Assembly: GCA_003118195.1 (NCBI GenBank) | Contig: BEXV01000317.1 | Span: 125,460-189,459, forward strand | DNA from: Hemicentrotus pulcherrimus | Taxonomy: Eukaryota; Echinodermata; Echinoidea; Camarodonta; Strongylocentrotidae | Direction of reading: 5' to 3' | DNA length: 64,000 nucleotides | Part shown: positions 43,477 through 56,574 of the stretch, piece after piece | How positions within the stretch are numbered: position 1 is the stretch's first letter | How the letters are laid out: each line of letters starts with the position of its first letter | Position numbers and translations under genes: made by a program | The notes under the pieces: model-generated | Database searches by the model: none | The model's input: the letters and a program-made list of their open reading frames with translations, nothing else | What the model was told of the DNA's origin: nothing

Positions 43477-46400
43477 TCATCCTGAAGTCAAAATGCCAAC
43501 ATCACCAAAAACAAGAGAAGATTGAGTGTAGGGGAAAAAATGAAATACCTCTGATGAAGGGGAAAGCAAGGACTGTATTATAGCTTCGATTTAACATACA
43601 CACACAAAAATACAAAACATGCTGTTTGGGAAAAAAAGTTGTTGGTAAAAAAAAATGAGAGAAAGCAAAGCTTAGCAGGCAACTGTTTAGTGCACTAGGC
43701 TGACTGAAGGTGGGCTGGTGCTGTAAATATGGTGTAAAAAAGCCTCCGTAATATGAGCGTAATGTGTTGCAATTACAAATATTTTCCTACCTTTGGAGTT
43801 ACAGATGTTTTGGATTCTCCCATTCTTTAAGCAGTCTCCTGTGAAGGTATTCTCCAAAGTCTATCTTTGGTGAAAAAATAAAAATAAATTGCAAACAAAT
43901 CAATACTACAGTTAAGAGAAGGTAAAACTCAAATGAAGCCAATTTTGCATTGGGTGCTTTCATTGAACTCTTGTAAGTATGTATGATACTGATATAAACT
44001 AAATTGAAACGTTTGTGACAGCATTTGGTTGGTTGATCCAACAAGTATTTCTTGACTGTCATGATGCTTTTTTGAAAAGAAGTTCTTGCTCTCTTACTCT
44101 CTGTGTTAAGAGATTTTATCTTCAAATCAATGTTGAAGAACTCGATACCTTCAAGACTTGTATGCAAGATATCTGCATATTTTGATGTACAGTAATAAAC
44201 TTTTTTCCTCTCCATAGATGGAAAATGAATATATTTTTGTCTACTTCCATAACAGGAGCAAAGAAAATCATGGAAGAGTTGCTAACCCTAAGATAATTGG
44301 AAACAAGAATATCATGAGTGAATAATTGAGCTGTACAGTTGTTAAAAGTGGAAAGATAAATGTAATGCGACAGCTGTGTGCGAAAAAGTAGTAGTAGCTC
44401 TCTCATTGGTTGGACAGATGTGACCAGCTCCATGCAAATGGGACATATTTCCTTTCTAATGACTTGTTGAACACAAAATATACACAACCCCTGAGAAGGT
44501 ACATTCCAAATTTTACAGACCGGTTATTTCCTTTTTGATTATTTTTTTCTCCTCATCAGAAAAATTGAGAAGTTTTTCAAAGATTCAAAAATAATGTTTA
44601 CTTTGCCTGTTGTACTCGCCAATTTATCCAACTCATATACATTCAATTTAGAATTGACGACATGTGAATCAGTTTAAGTTTGAATTTGAACATTCCCTTT
44701 GTAATGATAATAACCATTTTATTATTGCAAGCCACTTCGAAGACAAGTATGTGATGTGTATTCCTAATGTGAACCACTTAAACCAATACTTATAGACCAA
44801 CAGTTAGGATAGCTTTTTTTCTTGAGGGGAAAAAACTGACAGAGTACATTGAAATATTAATTACTAACTACTTAAAATGGTTTTTATCCAATACTATGTA
44901 CAGGAAATTGTCCATTTGATTGAAGCTGGTCACAGGTTTTCGTGATAAATTTAACACATCTGCATGCCTTGATGTACATCTAGCATTTTATTTGTATGAT
45001 TATTTCTTATTTACATGGTTAACTTTGTTTTCATCCATCAACTGTTATCATGAAATGGCATGTAAGTAAAAAAAAAAAAGTGTTTAGACTTTAAGCGACA
45101 TATGAAGAAGATCTAAAGAAACCTGTAAAGAGAGATTAGTAAAAAAAAAAATATCCAGTACGTCAGTGTACATGTGTGTTACGTTGAGTGTGAAAGAGTA
45201 CAGTCTTAGATTGTAAGAGAAAATCAAGAATTACAGTGGCTATGTCTTAGTCGTGGGCTTCAGATATTGAATCAACATATAAAGAAACTAAAGGCGTCCA
45301 AAAATGTGAGAACAGTATTAGTATTGTATTCAAGTTTGAATAACCATTGCGTGGAGTAGTATCTGCTATTTGAAGTAACTAATTTTTATCACTTATCTGG
45401 TTTTTCTTTATCGTCCTGTAGTATTTTATCTTATTTAATTGATTGATAATGATGTCTCTGTACAGTGCCAAGTTGTTCACTGTGATCGCAATTGTTCTTG
45501 AATGCATGCTTTTGAAGAGGTTTTTGTGTGTCTCCGTTTAGATGAAGATTTCCTTCGATCTCATCAATTCTGATGATGATGATCATGTAGAAAAAGGTGC
45601 TAGTTTACAATCATCACTAGTTACATTTATTGTGGCTGTCTAATGTCTTCATTTTTTTAAACTCTACCTTGTGTAAATTATGATCTTTATTATGATCAGT
45701 TTGATTGTGCCAACCCATATTATTTTTATTCTTCAACTCAGCCATGAGGCAGCTTTATAGAATTGCATTCCTTTCTGTTTCTTTGTTCATTTCTCCCTCT
45801 TGCTTATTCTCTTGCTGCCTGTAGCCACAGTTGCACACTGCATGTCATATTATGCTTAACAGTTCAAAAAAATATATCTATTAGAGACAAGTCATAGTGA
45901 TTATTTTATAGTCTCCCATGCTATTCTTGTTATTCAACTCCCAACTCCAGGATCTCTGCAGTGTAACATTGACATTATTTTATTTTTCTTTAATACGCTG
46001 CTTTTGCGCTTAAGTTGCAGTTTAAATGTTGAATTATTTCCCATGATCGTAATGTAGGGTCATTGTCTTTTAGTTTGACTGAGGTTTCTTTGGAGTAATG
46101 CTTTCTGATATAGATTCTACAACTCTTGCCAAAATATCAACTCTCACTAAAGGTAGGATCAACTTCAAGAATAGCATTTGATTTATACCTTTTTTAATTC
46201 ATTGCAAGTTATGGCTCTACAACTGTAATCAATCATGTAACAGTCTTGCAAAGACATTTTAAACTATTTAAATATTTGTCAGATTTTTCCATTTGATTTT
46301 GGGGTTTTTCCACAAATAATTGATTCAAAATTTTAATCCAATTTTTTAGTAAATACATCACTTTTTCTTTTAAAACAGCAGTCTTTTTTTCTTTATTAAG

Positions 46401-46818
46401 TTGATGTGTAAACTTAATACTTGTTTAGTGATGATATTGCAATATGTATTTTAGTCATTCCATTCCATTGATAATATCCATGTCTAGTTCATGTCTAGTT
46501 AAAATTTCAGTAGTTTCCTTAAGCTGTGTGTCTCCCCATAGGTCTTTGAGAACTGAAAGTATCTTCTGTTTTGCAATCAGAAGATGCTAAGGGAATGTAC
46601 ATGTAATACTCCCAATAACCAACACCATAGTTTGAAGCTAAGACGATTCTAAGACGATTCTTATGCCATAAACTGTAGATTATTTGGTAGCTTGCATAGT
46701 AATGGTGACCTTTCCCACAAGTGTACAGATTGTGTTTATGTTTATATATCCCAGAATGACAGCTCATACTTATTACAAGGCCTCAAAAACACCCATTTTA
46801 TGTGGCTTTATACCTCCA
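43477..46818 (+). other. HMG gene 3' UTR and downstream region
   Basis: No convincing gene. Candidate polyadenylation signals AATAAA lie at 43877, 43883 and 44194; more distant ones at 47881 and 50353 would imply a UTR of several kilobases. Minus-strand open frames at 43799-44487 lack splice or motif support. Confidence 0.5.
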
Positions 46819-47231
46819 TTAAAGGGAAAGTCCACCCAGAACTTAAGTTGTTTTTAATAAAAGCAGAACAGTGAGAGAAACATATCAGTGAAGGTTTGAC
46901 GAAAATTTCCATAAATTGCCCCCTTTTCATGGTTCTTGATGAAGGAATGGATCTATTTCATAGAGGCGTGTATAAAAGCATGTGTCTGCTAATATATCGA
47001 ATGCACAAGTAAAATAATAATTATTTTTCTGAGAAAATGGCAATTTATGGAAATTACAGTACACAACGTATAGGAGAGCAGCTCTCATGTGACGTCACAA
47101 AATCAAAACTTTAAAAATTCATAACTTTTGTATCCTTTGTCGGATTTTCGTCAAACCTTCACTGATATGTTTCTCTCACTGTTCTGCTTTTATTAAAAAC
47201 AACTTAAGTTCAGGGTGGACTTTCCCTTTAA
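46819..47231. mobile_element. Young TTAA MITE with about 84-bp inverted ends
   Basis: TTAA followed by AGGGAAAGTCCACCC, mirrored by GGGTGGACTTTCCCT and TTAA. The arms agree for about 84 bases with one visible mismatch. A TGACGTCA palindrome lies inside at 47090-47097. A diverged half copy lies near 62497-62640. Noncoding. Confidence 0.9.
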
Positions 47232-50200
47232 AGAAAAAAAAAGGACCCTGCATGTATTTTCAAAGTAAAGCATCGTGCATATATTTTGAAAGTAAAAGTG
47301 TGTTCCTGGGCTACATCTCTTGCATTTTTAGTTGTCTTAGGTGATTATATGCACCCTTGCATGCATCCGGCTTTCCAAGCAAATGTCATTTCCTTTATTG
47401 TTGTTGTTTTATTTTCATTCAATCGTTTGAGTTAAGAATGAAACGGAAGAAATCTCCCGGTGTAAAGAGTGGGCCTCTGTAAGAATAAAGAATTGTTTGG
47501 GGATTGTTCCAAGTAGTGAAGAGAAAGATGACAAGAAAAATTTAATGACTATTTGATGATCTTTGTATGAAATATCATGCACAAAATTGTAAGCCTTTAT
47601 GATAGCGTAACCATGTAGATACAACATGACTACTTCTAGTTCTTCCAGTTAGAAATAATCTTTCAAGAGTAGTGTCCATTTGGTTATAATGTATGTCACT
47701 TTTTTGATGGCATGTGACAAGAAAATGTCCAACTTGAAAGGATTTCAATGGAAAATAGAGTTGGCAACTATTATGAATTTTAGAAAGAAGATGTATTGCA
47801 AAATCATCTTTTTTTGAGCTAGCTGCCAAATGATTCCTATTCTCTTTACTGATCCTGTATTGTTATGAAAGTATTTGCCAAATAAAGTAAGTTATTGGCA
47901 TTTTTGTACTATTTATAAGAAAAATAATACATTGACTGATGTATCCAGTCAAATTGAGATGTAAGGTAATAACTTATGTTTTCTTGTGTATAAAGTATGT
48001 CCATGTTTGTTGTATTCATAATGAGAGAAATAAGTCCTTACTTGATGAAGACCAACTTGTATACAGCATTTTTAGCCTGAAGTGCCAGACATTATATTTA
48101 CAAAGATTGTCTGCCTTCTTTAATAATTTTTGAAATAAACAACATTTTTCATGCATTTTGATCTGAAAATAAAACATTTGTAAGACGTACAAATATTTTC
48201 AGATGTTAAAATGCACTTTTTCTATTGTAGACATTAAAGATAAAGGCCTTTTCCTTGTAATGAACCCTTATGTTGTTTGCATTCTCTTTAAATGTTTTAA
48301 GCAGTTGTATCATTATTTTTCCTGTCCACATAAATAATTAGTTTAAGCCAGACACTGTGTTACACACATTGCAACCTCTCCCCTATTTGTTTCTTTCCTT
48401 TTCTAGATTTTCCTTGACTGTAATTTTATGTACAGCACAGGGTTATCTGGTACCAGAACAAGTTAACAACATTAGAGTTCAATTTGAGTCTATTTGCTAT
48501 ATTGGCTGTTCATTTGTATATGTAAGTGTAATGAAATTTAAGAACCAAACCCTGTAATATGGTATGTCGCTGTATGTAATGCAGTGTAGTTTATTTATTT
48601 TTACAGTTCATGCCAGGCACATTGTAGCGAACATGCATTGTTGTTGTATAATCATTTCCATTCGAAATCTGATGATGTAACTTTGTAGTCTAAATGTAGC
48701 AGATGTTATTGCCTTATTCTTTTAGATTCTTTTGATTTTATTCTCGTAACCACTTCAGACTACAATGTAAATTGACTTATTTAAAATTTAACATATTGTA
48801 TGTCCAATTGCAACCAGTAATGCTTGTACATCCTAATGCATTTTGCCATTTATATAGAAAGACTTACATACTCTTGATTTAAAATCTGGAATCCAAATTG
48901 CTACCTCCTCCCCTACAGATACAACAATGCTGTATCTTGGGTTGCGTGAAGCCTAGATATGTAATAGGGTTCCAATCCGTTAGTGAGTCCGAGGAGAGAC
49001 AGAAGGGCACTAACTGATATGCTTTAAAAACAGAGATAACACCCTTCTAGCCCTCAACAGACGATATATATCTATGTGCTTGTTGCCTCCAAAATAACAA
49101 CATGGGAACCGACTCACATATCCTAGGCTTTAATACTTTAAAGAGTCAGAGAAAAAGGGTTGATAAAATAATTGTGAGTCAGGTAGCATTACTCCTATGG
49201 CTGAAAGGGTTTAGTTTGTGGAAAGACATTACAATACCTGTCTCGGTAAAGTGTCTTTCTTCAGAGTGGAAATACAGGTATTAATTATCAGATTGCCTGA
49301 AAATATCAAGAAATCGTCCAAATCTTCCCAAGTCCTCACTTGTTCTACCTTGAAAAACAGTCCTTGGTATCTACACAGGATTTTGAAATAGTATTATATA
49401 GAATATCTGTCCCTTGTACAGAAAAAAAATATGCACCATGAACATCATGCACTATTAGATTTCGGCTCACCAAATGTCTTTTGTTGAAAGACATTCCATG
49501 CAAAAATATCAAAATTGTAATATCTGTGTTTGTAAAAGCTGTAACTAAGATGACATCTTTTGTACAAAGTGAAAATTTGTAATTCTTGTAGGTAGTAATC
49601 ATGAGGAAATGAAATGTAGAGACTGGTATTCTACATCTATTTAAATGAAATAATCAAGTAAACAAATTTTAATTTGTGAAAGGAGGGGTGTTTTTTTTTA
49701 AAATGAACTTTCATATAGTTGGTAACAGGTTCAAAAGATATAGCATTTCAATCATGAGGATTCCCTGTAATTTATAGAAGAAAAAAGAATCTTTCCTGCA
49801 ACAACATTGATGCATTTTTAGTCTCTCCAATCGTTCAAATGTTGAAATTATGTATTCATGTAAATCAATTTCGAATATCATTTAGTCTGTTGTCATGCGA
49901 ATCGAATAATTTTGTAAATGGCCATTTGTATCATATTTTTAAGGTCTGGTTAAAGTAATGTCTTTCTCAGTACACCAGTGTTCAGTGAAATTCACCACAG
50001 GTAAAGAAATACTAATGAGTATTTGCATCCTTTATATTTCTTGTTTGATCTAATATGATTATTACAGAAATGAATTCAACTCTTTACTCATAATTATAAT
50101 AGATTACATAGTTTTGATATGTACTACCTTTGATTCCATTCATTAATAAGAATATATTGGTTATGAATCTCAATGGCCACAGTCCTAACAAAGTATTTTG

Positions 50201-51026
50201 TTAATATCTGTTCATTGTCGCAATTGCTTGTCAAATTTGTTAGTAGCTAAACTGTAGGTGTACGTATTTGCCATTTTTTTAAAACTTGATGTTCTATACC
50301 TACATTTTTGTAGTAGAGTGCTTATCATTTGTACTTCCCAGTGAGAATTTTTAATAAAGATGTCAAAAATAACCCTTGATGGTTTGCGTTCTCTGTTATA
50401 TTGTATTCATTGCAGTGTTTTAAAAATACTGGTGTTCCTCTGTCCACTCAAATTGGGACAATTAGAGCAATGGTCTAAGAGAAGACTATGTCGGTTTTGT
50501 GAACCCCTAGGAAAGTTGTCAGAAGGCCCACAAGACCATAATGATGGTTTATTGAAGCCTCTACAAATTTTTTTAACGGGTGCGTGAAACTGACATTGAC
50601 GTCACTGTGGGCTGTAATCCTTTAAAATGTTGATTTACTTTGAGATTTTAGAATGTGACTGTTTATATTTCTAGATGAGCGAAGGTGTAGTGTTTAGAGT
50701 AGAAGAAAAGAGGGAAAGTGGAGACGTAGGAGGGGGGGGGGGATAAAAGACGGAAAGTTATCAAGTTATCTTTTTGGTCGATTTTCACAGGAAGACATGA
50801 TTTCTTTCATATCTTTCTGTAAAAAATGTCCTGCGGTTTGTTTTTGATTATATCAAAGTAGGCACTCCTCAAATGCAAGCAAAATTTGTATTTCCACAGG
50901 AGATGTGCTCCAAAGAAATGCCCTCGAGACAAAAATATGAGAAGGTAATAGCATCCCAAAAAGATCTAGATAAAAATATAACTTCCTAACACCCGTATTT
51001 CCTTCATGGAAATCGTGACTCAGTAG

Positions 51027-51062
<36 letters not shown>

Positions 51063-52863
51063 AAGAGAGAGAGAGAGGGAGAGAGGGGAGAGAGACAGAG
51101 ACAGAGACAGTGAGAGAAAGAGAAAGAAATAAGTAATGACATGCAGAACGGTGAATTTTTGTTGATCATGGTATAGAAAATGAATGTGCAGAGTCTTTTT
51201 ACGCATCGTACATTATGGGATATAATAAGACGACGTTTGTATTGGTTGTTGTTCAGAACTAGTTTATTCATGCTCCGCCCACCAAATAATATGCAGCTGA
51301 ATGATTGAGCATGACGTGGAATGATATCATAGACTCTAAACAATTGAGTATAGTACTATAGATAAAAATCAATTTTACACGTTGGGATTGGGTATGGTGT
51401 CAAATATTGTCGGCATAGTAGCAAACACTTTGAAGAGATCAACCCAAAGGCAATTTCAATCCATTTTTGTATCGCCAACAAAAATCATGTTCCCATTGTG
51501 TAATATGTTTCTGTTAATATACGCACATTCAGAAGGTGGCGTACAGGACAAATGAAATTGCATAATGTTAATTTTTCGAAGTCTTTGCGATCGTGTTATA
51601 ATCTGTGCTAACTGATGGGAATTTTGTGTAGCAATATAAAACTGGCCACTCCCCAATGTCGATTTCCTTTCAATCATATTGCCATAATTGAGATTGGTGG
51701 TGACTAATCATATTATTTTTCGACTTATCCAGCAATTTGTGTCATGGGTGTGCAAATTTTATTGTCTTTCGTAAAAAGCCTGGTACTCACTGAAGCAATT
51801 TGAATGCATTATTTACTTATAAAGTGGACTTAATATAAAGTAGGGTTGGTAAGATTTATATACCATAACAGGGCGTAATTTATAGGTCATTGACCTGCCT
51901 GAAAAATACGGATAGGGCTACAAAATATTAATATAAACTATTGTGATATACGGTCATACCAAACGCAAAAAACTAAAGCTCAGAAATACAGACACCCTCA
52001 ATAATAATTTATCCGATGAGCGTCTGCCTCGCTTGGATCGCTAAGCCTATTTAGCATAATGATTGAATGATTAAAATTACGATTAGGCCTAATATAAAGG
52101 AATTGAATCGGAGTATAGATGACTACAACATATATAAAGCAAGAATATTGTCAAAAAGCTCCGCTTTGCAGTGTTTTAATCAGCACGGGATTGTATTTGT
52201 GATCAAAAATGACGATTGATAAATTTACAAAAACGATTATGATGATGGAAGTGTATTCTTAAACTCAAACTTGTAGACCCGCTCTATCTTCTATCAGAAA
52301 GGAAAACACTTCATTGGGGAGCAAGCTTCAAAGTGTCTCAGATTTTCTTTGATTTGGTATGGGGTCATGAAGTTGGTTCAAATGAACAAAAGCATAATCC
52401 TACAATATTAAATGATCGTTTCGAATAATAAACTCATTTTGTTGTATATCTCCCTCTCAAGATTGATATTACTTTAGCTTCAAAACAATGTTTCTTGACT
52501 AAAATCGACCGATTTTCTATTCCCGTTTGGAAATTATATACCAGAACTGCATTTTCCTAGATTTCCATGGTCGCAGCTTCCACTGTATGGCCCGTAGCCA
52601 TTTCAAATTAATCGGGAGCATCGATAAATTTGATATTTTAATTTTTCAAAATCCTTACCATTTTAGAGCCCAATATTTCAAAAGATGCTCATTTTAACAC
52701 TAGATTTCACAATAGTAATGCAAATTTTAAATTTCATAATCCAATTCCAATCCTGTTGAAATATTACCAAAACGTTGTAGTACCTTAATTTCATTGATGA
52801 ATAGGGGGAAGGGAGAAACTTTCAAGTATCTATGTCCCAGTCCCCCCCCCCCCCCCCCCCCCC
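47232..52863. other. Intergenic region, left of gap
   Basis: AT-rich DNA with several AATAAA words, a (GA)n tract at 51028-51125 and no supported gene. A GCTCCGCCCACC GC box near 51270 has no visible gene attached. Confidence 0.4.
51028..51125 (+). repeat. (GA)n microsatellite
   Basis: Pure then interrupted GA repeats. The Ser/Leu frames on the minus strand are artefacts. Confidence 0.95.
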
Positions 52864-53135
52864 NNNNNNNNNNNNNNNNNNNNNNNNNNNNNNNNNNNNN
52901 NNNNNNNNNNNNNNNNNNNNNNNNNNNNNNNNNNNNNNNNNNNNNNNNNNNNNNNNNNNNNNNNNNNNNNNNNNNNNNNNNNNNNNNNNNNNNNNNNNNN
53001 NNNNNNNNNNNNNNNNNNNNNNNNNNNNNNNNNNNNNNNNNNNNNNNNNNNNNNNNNNNNNNNNNNNNNNNNNNNNNNNNNNNNNNNNNNNNNNNNNNNN
53101 NNNNNNNNNNNNNNNNNNNNNNNNNNNNNNNNNNN
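52864..53135. other. Sequence gap (N)
   Basis: A run of about 272 Ns directly between a run of C on the left and a run of G on the right. Apparent reading frames through it are meaningless. Confidence 0.99.
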
Positions 53136-54341
53136 GGGGGGGGGGGTCCGGGATCTATGTGTTTTTTTCTATACATACAAAGACATAATATGGAATATAT
53201 TTCTTAAAGTTTGTTTCTTTTACAATTGGGAGTGCCAAATTTTAAGCGTTTTCATTTGTTTGAGTAATCATGACTTGGAGTAGGCTTTCCCATATTTTCC
53301 CTTAAAACTTTAAAATCTATGGTGAACACAAAAATCTAGGTTGAATTTCTGGAATTGCAGCAAGTTAGAAACTGGCATGGATTCTATTTGAAGTACGTCC
53401 TCTTGCGTCGAAACGCAGTATGAATATATATGTTCAAAACGCGTTTGTATGTTTGTGAACATCATTAAAAATATGGTCGCATTATCAAACAAGCAAAAAT
53501 TCTCTTCCCCAGTATTACTAGTTACAATATATTATTTCGATGAAGACACGTTTAAACACCGATAGTGTCAACTAGAGTAAACAAAGTTAACGATTAAGCA
53601 AAGACCGAAGTCAAATTAATTTTGAAATTAAAAACAAAAACTAAACAAAACAAAAAACACAGAACTTGGGAAAGAAGTTAGGGATAAGAAGAAAGGGAGG
53701 GAACGAGAGATAAGAAGAGAGATGGAGATAGGGGTTCAAAATTACCCGTATAGAATCTGTCGGTTATGCAAAATGACTGGACGATTATGAATTTATATGG
53801 AGATCGTTTAAATTACAAATGGAGAAATAATTTTCCTAAATGCCCCCCTTTTGAATAAGAGGTTCCCATCTCACTTTAATTCCGATCGGCATTACATGCA
53901 GACCACGAAACCGACAGGCAACTACACCGACAGCCCATTAGACTGGCAGTCCTCTATAGACCGACAGTCGTTCTTGCGAGGCTTCTGAAGAGTAATTGTC
54001 AGAAGGCCCACCGGAAATTGAAATTTCGGTCTCAGAGGCCAGATGCTGTTTAAAAAAAAAAAGACACAAAAGATCATCCTGGACCAAACTCCTGGACCGA
54101 ACTCTTACAGAATGATGAGGACTCGACTGCATGCATATTCATGGCTAATATCAGAAAACAAAATAAGGCCCGAGGAGCGTGGCTATCAAAGGAAGTAATA
54201 TCTCAGATCATTCACTCCTTTAAATTCAGCCGAGGACACAGGTTCGAAACTGAGTCACGTCTTTCGGATGGTGAAGTTAAAAGTCGGTCCCCAGACGTAA
54301 ATAATCATATCTGATTGATACACGTCTGTAAAAACCCAAAT

Positions 54342-54369
54342 ACACACACACACACACACACACACACAC
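54342..54369 (+). repeat. (CA)n microsatellite
   Basis: About 13 uninterrupted CA units. Confidence 0.95.
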
Positions 54370-55077
54370 TCCTTTATAATAATGAAAAAGGTCTATATTT
54401 CGTATTAATTTTTTTTCAGCTTTGCTACCACAGAAATTGATTGATATCGATATACCACTGCTTTTTTAGAAAAGTTAAAAAAAAAAGTTATATTGTTGCA
54501 AATAAATGAAGAAAATGCTTCCTTGCAAAGCAATAATAACACCCGGAGAGCATTGACAATAATAGACTATAGTATTCAAACGACAGCCACTTGGAAACCA
54601 AAATTAGCTGCTAAAACTGGGAATGATCTCATAGCTGCTGTAATGAATGAGATTGCACAATTTAGAAACTATAGGAAGCTTTACAGGAAACAACAAAACA
54701 AAATATAAAAAAGAAGGCAACTTGCAAAACACAAAGGTTTATAACAATAAAAAAGAATGACTGAAAGGACGAAGGGGGTGATGACGACGACGACAAGGAA
54801 GATGATGTTGATAAGAATTTTGTTTTGGTTGTATTTCGTGGCTCATCGATCCTTTTCACTTCAAATGAATATGATGCCTCGTGACGACGACGACGATGAT
54901 GAGTATGACGACGACGACGACAACAACGATGATGATAGTACCCATGGTCAGAACTACATTGATCTTCCAAAGGACCCGGAATCAATATTCCAGTATTGCC
55001 ATGTCCTCATCTATACACGTGGGTCTAGAGAGAGCCAAGTTTGGGTAGAACACCCTGTTCAAGATGCAAGCACCGGG

Positions 55078-55134
55078 TAGGGATCGAACTCGGGATCTTG
55101 CGTATGATAGTCAAGAGCCTTTTCCGATATGCTC
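55078..55134 (-). repeat. tRNA-like SINE head
   Basis: On the minus strand the segment runs from GGAGCATATCGG through CTTGACTATCATACGCAAG, which forms an anticodon-like stem, to GAGTTCGATCCCT (box B/T arm). The other arms are poor, so it is likely a tRNA-derived repeat. Confidence 0.5.
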
Positions 55135-55628
55135 CTCGCGTGAAAGCAATGGTGCATGAGATGAGATCAGAGTATGTGATAAGTATGTTACATTTCTGGG
55201 TTATTTATGTATTTTTTTCCTTCTAATTTCTCATTGAAGGAATAAATTTTTAATCCGCTATTTAACATCTCTCCTCACGTCTTCCATTCTTCATCTTTAT
55301 CTCATTCTCATCCATGCAGTCCGATAGTGTATCTCTTTTGAACAATTCCTCCCTGCTTATATCTCCAGTTACTAAATTGTAACTCCATCCTAAAACAATG
55401 TGAAAATGATAAAATGAATGAAGCCGTGCTAGATATTATGATCTTTTAATATATTAGTAATGCTTTAAAAAAAAAAAAAAAAAAAAGAAAGAAAGAAAAA
55501 TCATCTCAGATTGCCATACACTTTCTTCAAATTATATCGGGTTCACGTAAATTCATAAATATTATCTTGAGTTGCGCCTTGAAGATAGAATAGTCGGAGA
55601 TGAATATTCGAACTTGAATTAGCGAAGC

Positions 55629-56574
55629 ATGGAGGAGAACCAAACAACTGACGCGAAACACCGACTAAAAGTGAGTAAGCACAGTGTTTTGTAGAAACTA
55701 ACTATAATATGTTACACGTGGTTGTACCTTGTAATGTTATCAAGATAATTATCGATTAATTGGCACCTTCTCTCTGTTCTATTTCCAGCGATTCTAGGCC
55801 ACCAATCTTTATCACCAGAGGAAGTGTGTAGTGTAGCTAGGCGCACAGAGGTCGCGGAAATTATGAGTGCCAAGCGGCAGGCAGCTGCAGTCGTAACGGC
55901 AGCTCCAGTGGCAACATCATGTACATCACTGCCAGCTGAAGGGCCAGGAACGGTCACTAACGAGTCGGTCAACAGCCAACTCCCCCCAAGTCAGCGGGGC
56001 CCTATCGGCAACATAGCCGCATCCTCCTCCAACTTTGTTGTTAGTTCTATCGGGGGAATGTTCAGCAAGATGTCAGAGTATTTCGAAATGCAAACAATTT
56101 CCAATTCCAGGGGATTTGGGGATACGTCAACGGACGATTTTGATGATGATTTTTACGACTCGTTGGACCATCTTCAGGGGCATCCTGTGTCCAACACCAA
56201 CGATAACGGTCAGAGAAGAGGAATTTTTGCTGGAATAAGCAGTTACTTTCAACCTTCAAAAAAATACCAAGCAGTGCCAACACATAACAACGATAATAAC
56301 AACAGAAGAAGAGACTCCTCCAGTGTAGATGGAGATCTCAGTAATTCATCCTTTTCATCTTTTCAGGACCACATGAACACATCCTTTTGCGAACCATATC
56401 CTCTGATTGATGAAAGTGTGAATGGGGAAGGAGTATACGTAGATGATGGAAGGGAAGGAGAAGGCGGAGAAGGACACAAATTTGTGCCAACGCAATTGTT
56501 GAATATTATCACGTGGTGTGATAAATGTGGAGAACTTATCTGGGGATTCTATAAACAGTGCCTTCGATGTACAT
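55629..56574 (+). CDS. RASSF1/5-like protein, N-terminal exons (copy 1), partial
   Basis: Exon 1 is 55629-55674 (ATG GAG GAG AAC...), exon 2 is 55789-56574. Using the GTGA/GTAAGC donor, exon 1 leaves one base that completes the two-base start of exon 2, giving 277 residues plus one base. The middle is Ser/Asn/Asp-rich and disordered. At 244-277 the sequence GHKFVPTQLLNIITW then CDKCGELIWGFYKQCLRCT is a C1-type zinc finger: H245, C259, C262 and C276 are visible ligands. TWCDxCGxxIWG is the signature of RASSF1 (also RASSF5/NORE1), and human RASSF1 has an exon boundary at the same point of the finger. The remaining ligands, RA and SARAH domains should lie beyond 64000. The family links Ras-type GTPases to Hippo (MST) kinases. 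Confidence 0.75.

Larger units (their letters stand above)
53136..55508. other. Intergenic region, right of gap
   Basis: Includes (CA)n at 54342-54369, GAC-rich repeats at 54780-54930, a tRNA-like segment at 55078-55134 and a poly-A run near 55465. No supported gene. Confidence 0.5.

Noticed and set aside
43799..44487. Two minus-strand open frames, one with a C-P-I-C-M-E-L string resembling a RING finger start
   Set aside because: Only four Cys cluster, no His or later Cys pairs follow, codon use is AT-driven, and the region is best explained as 3' UTR of the HMG gene.
52727..53207. Three long frames through the Ns
   Set aside because: They are made of unknown bases between poly-C and poly-G.
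54757..55080. 107-codon open frame with an Asp-rich tract
   Set aside because: The tract is a GAC microsatellite and the end of the frame overlaps a tRNA-like repeat; no homologous motif.
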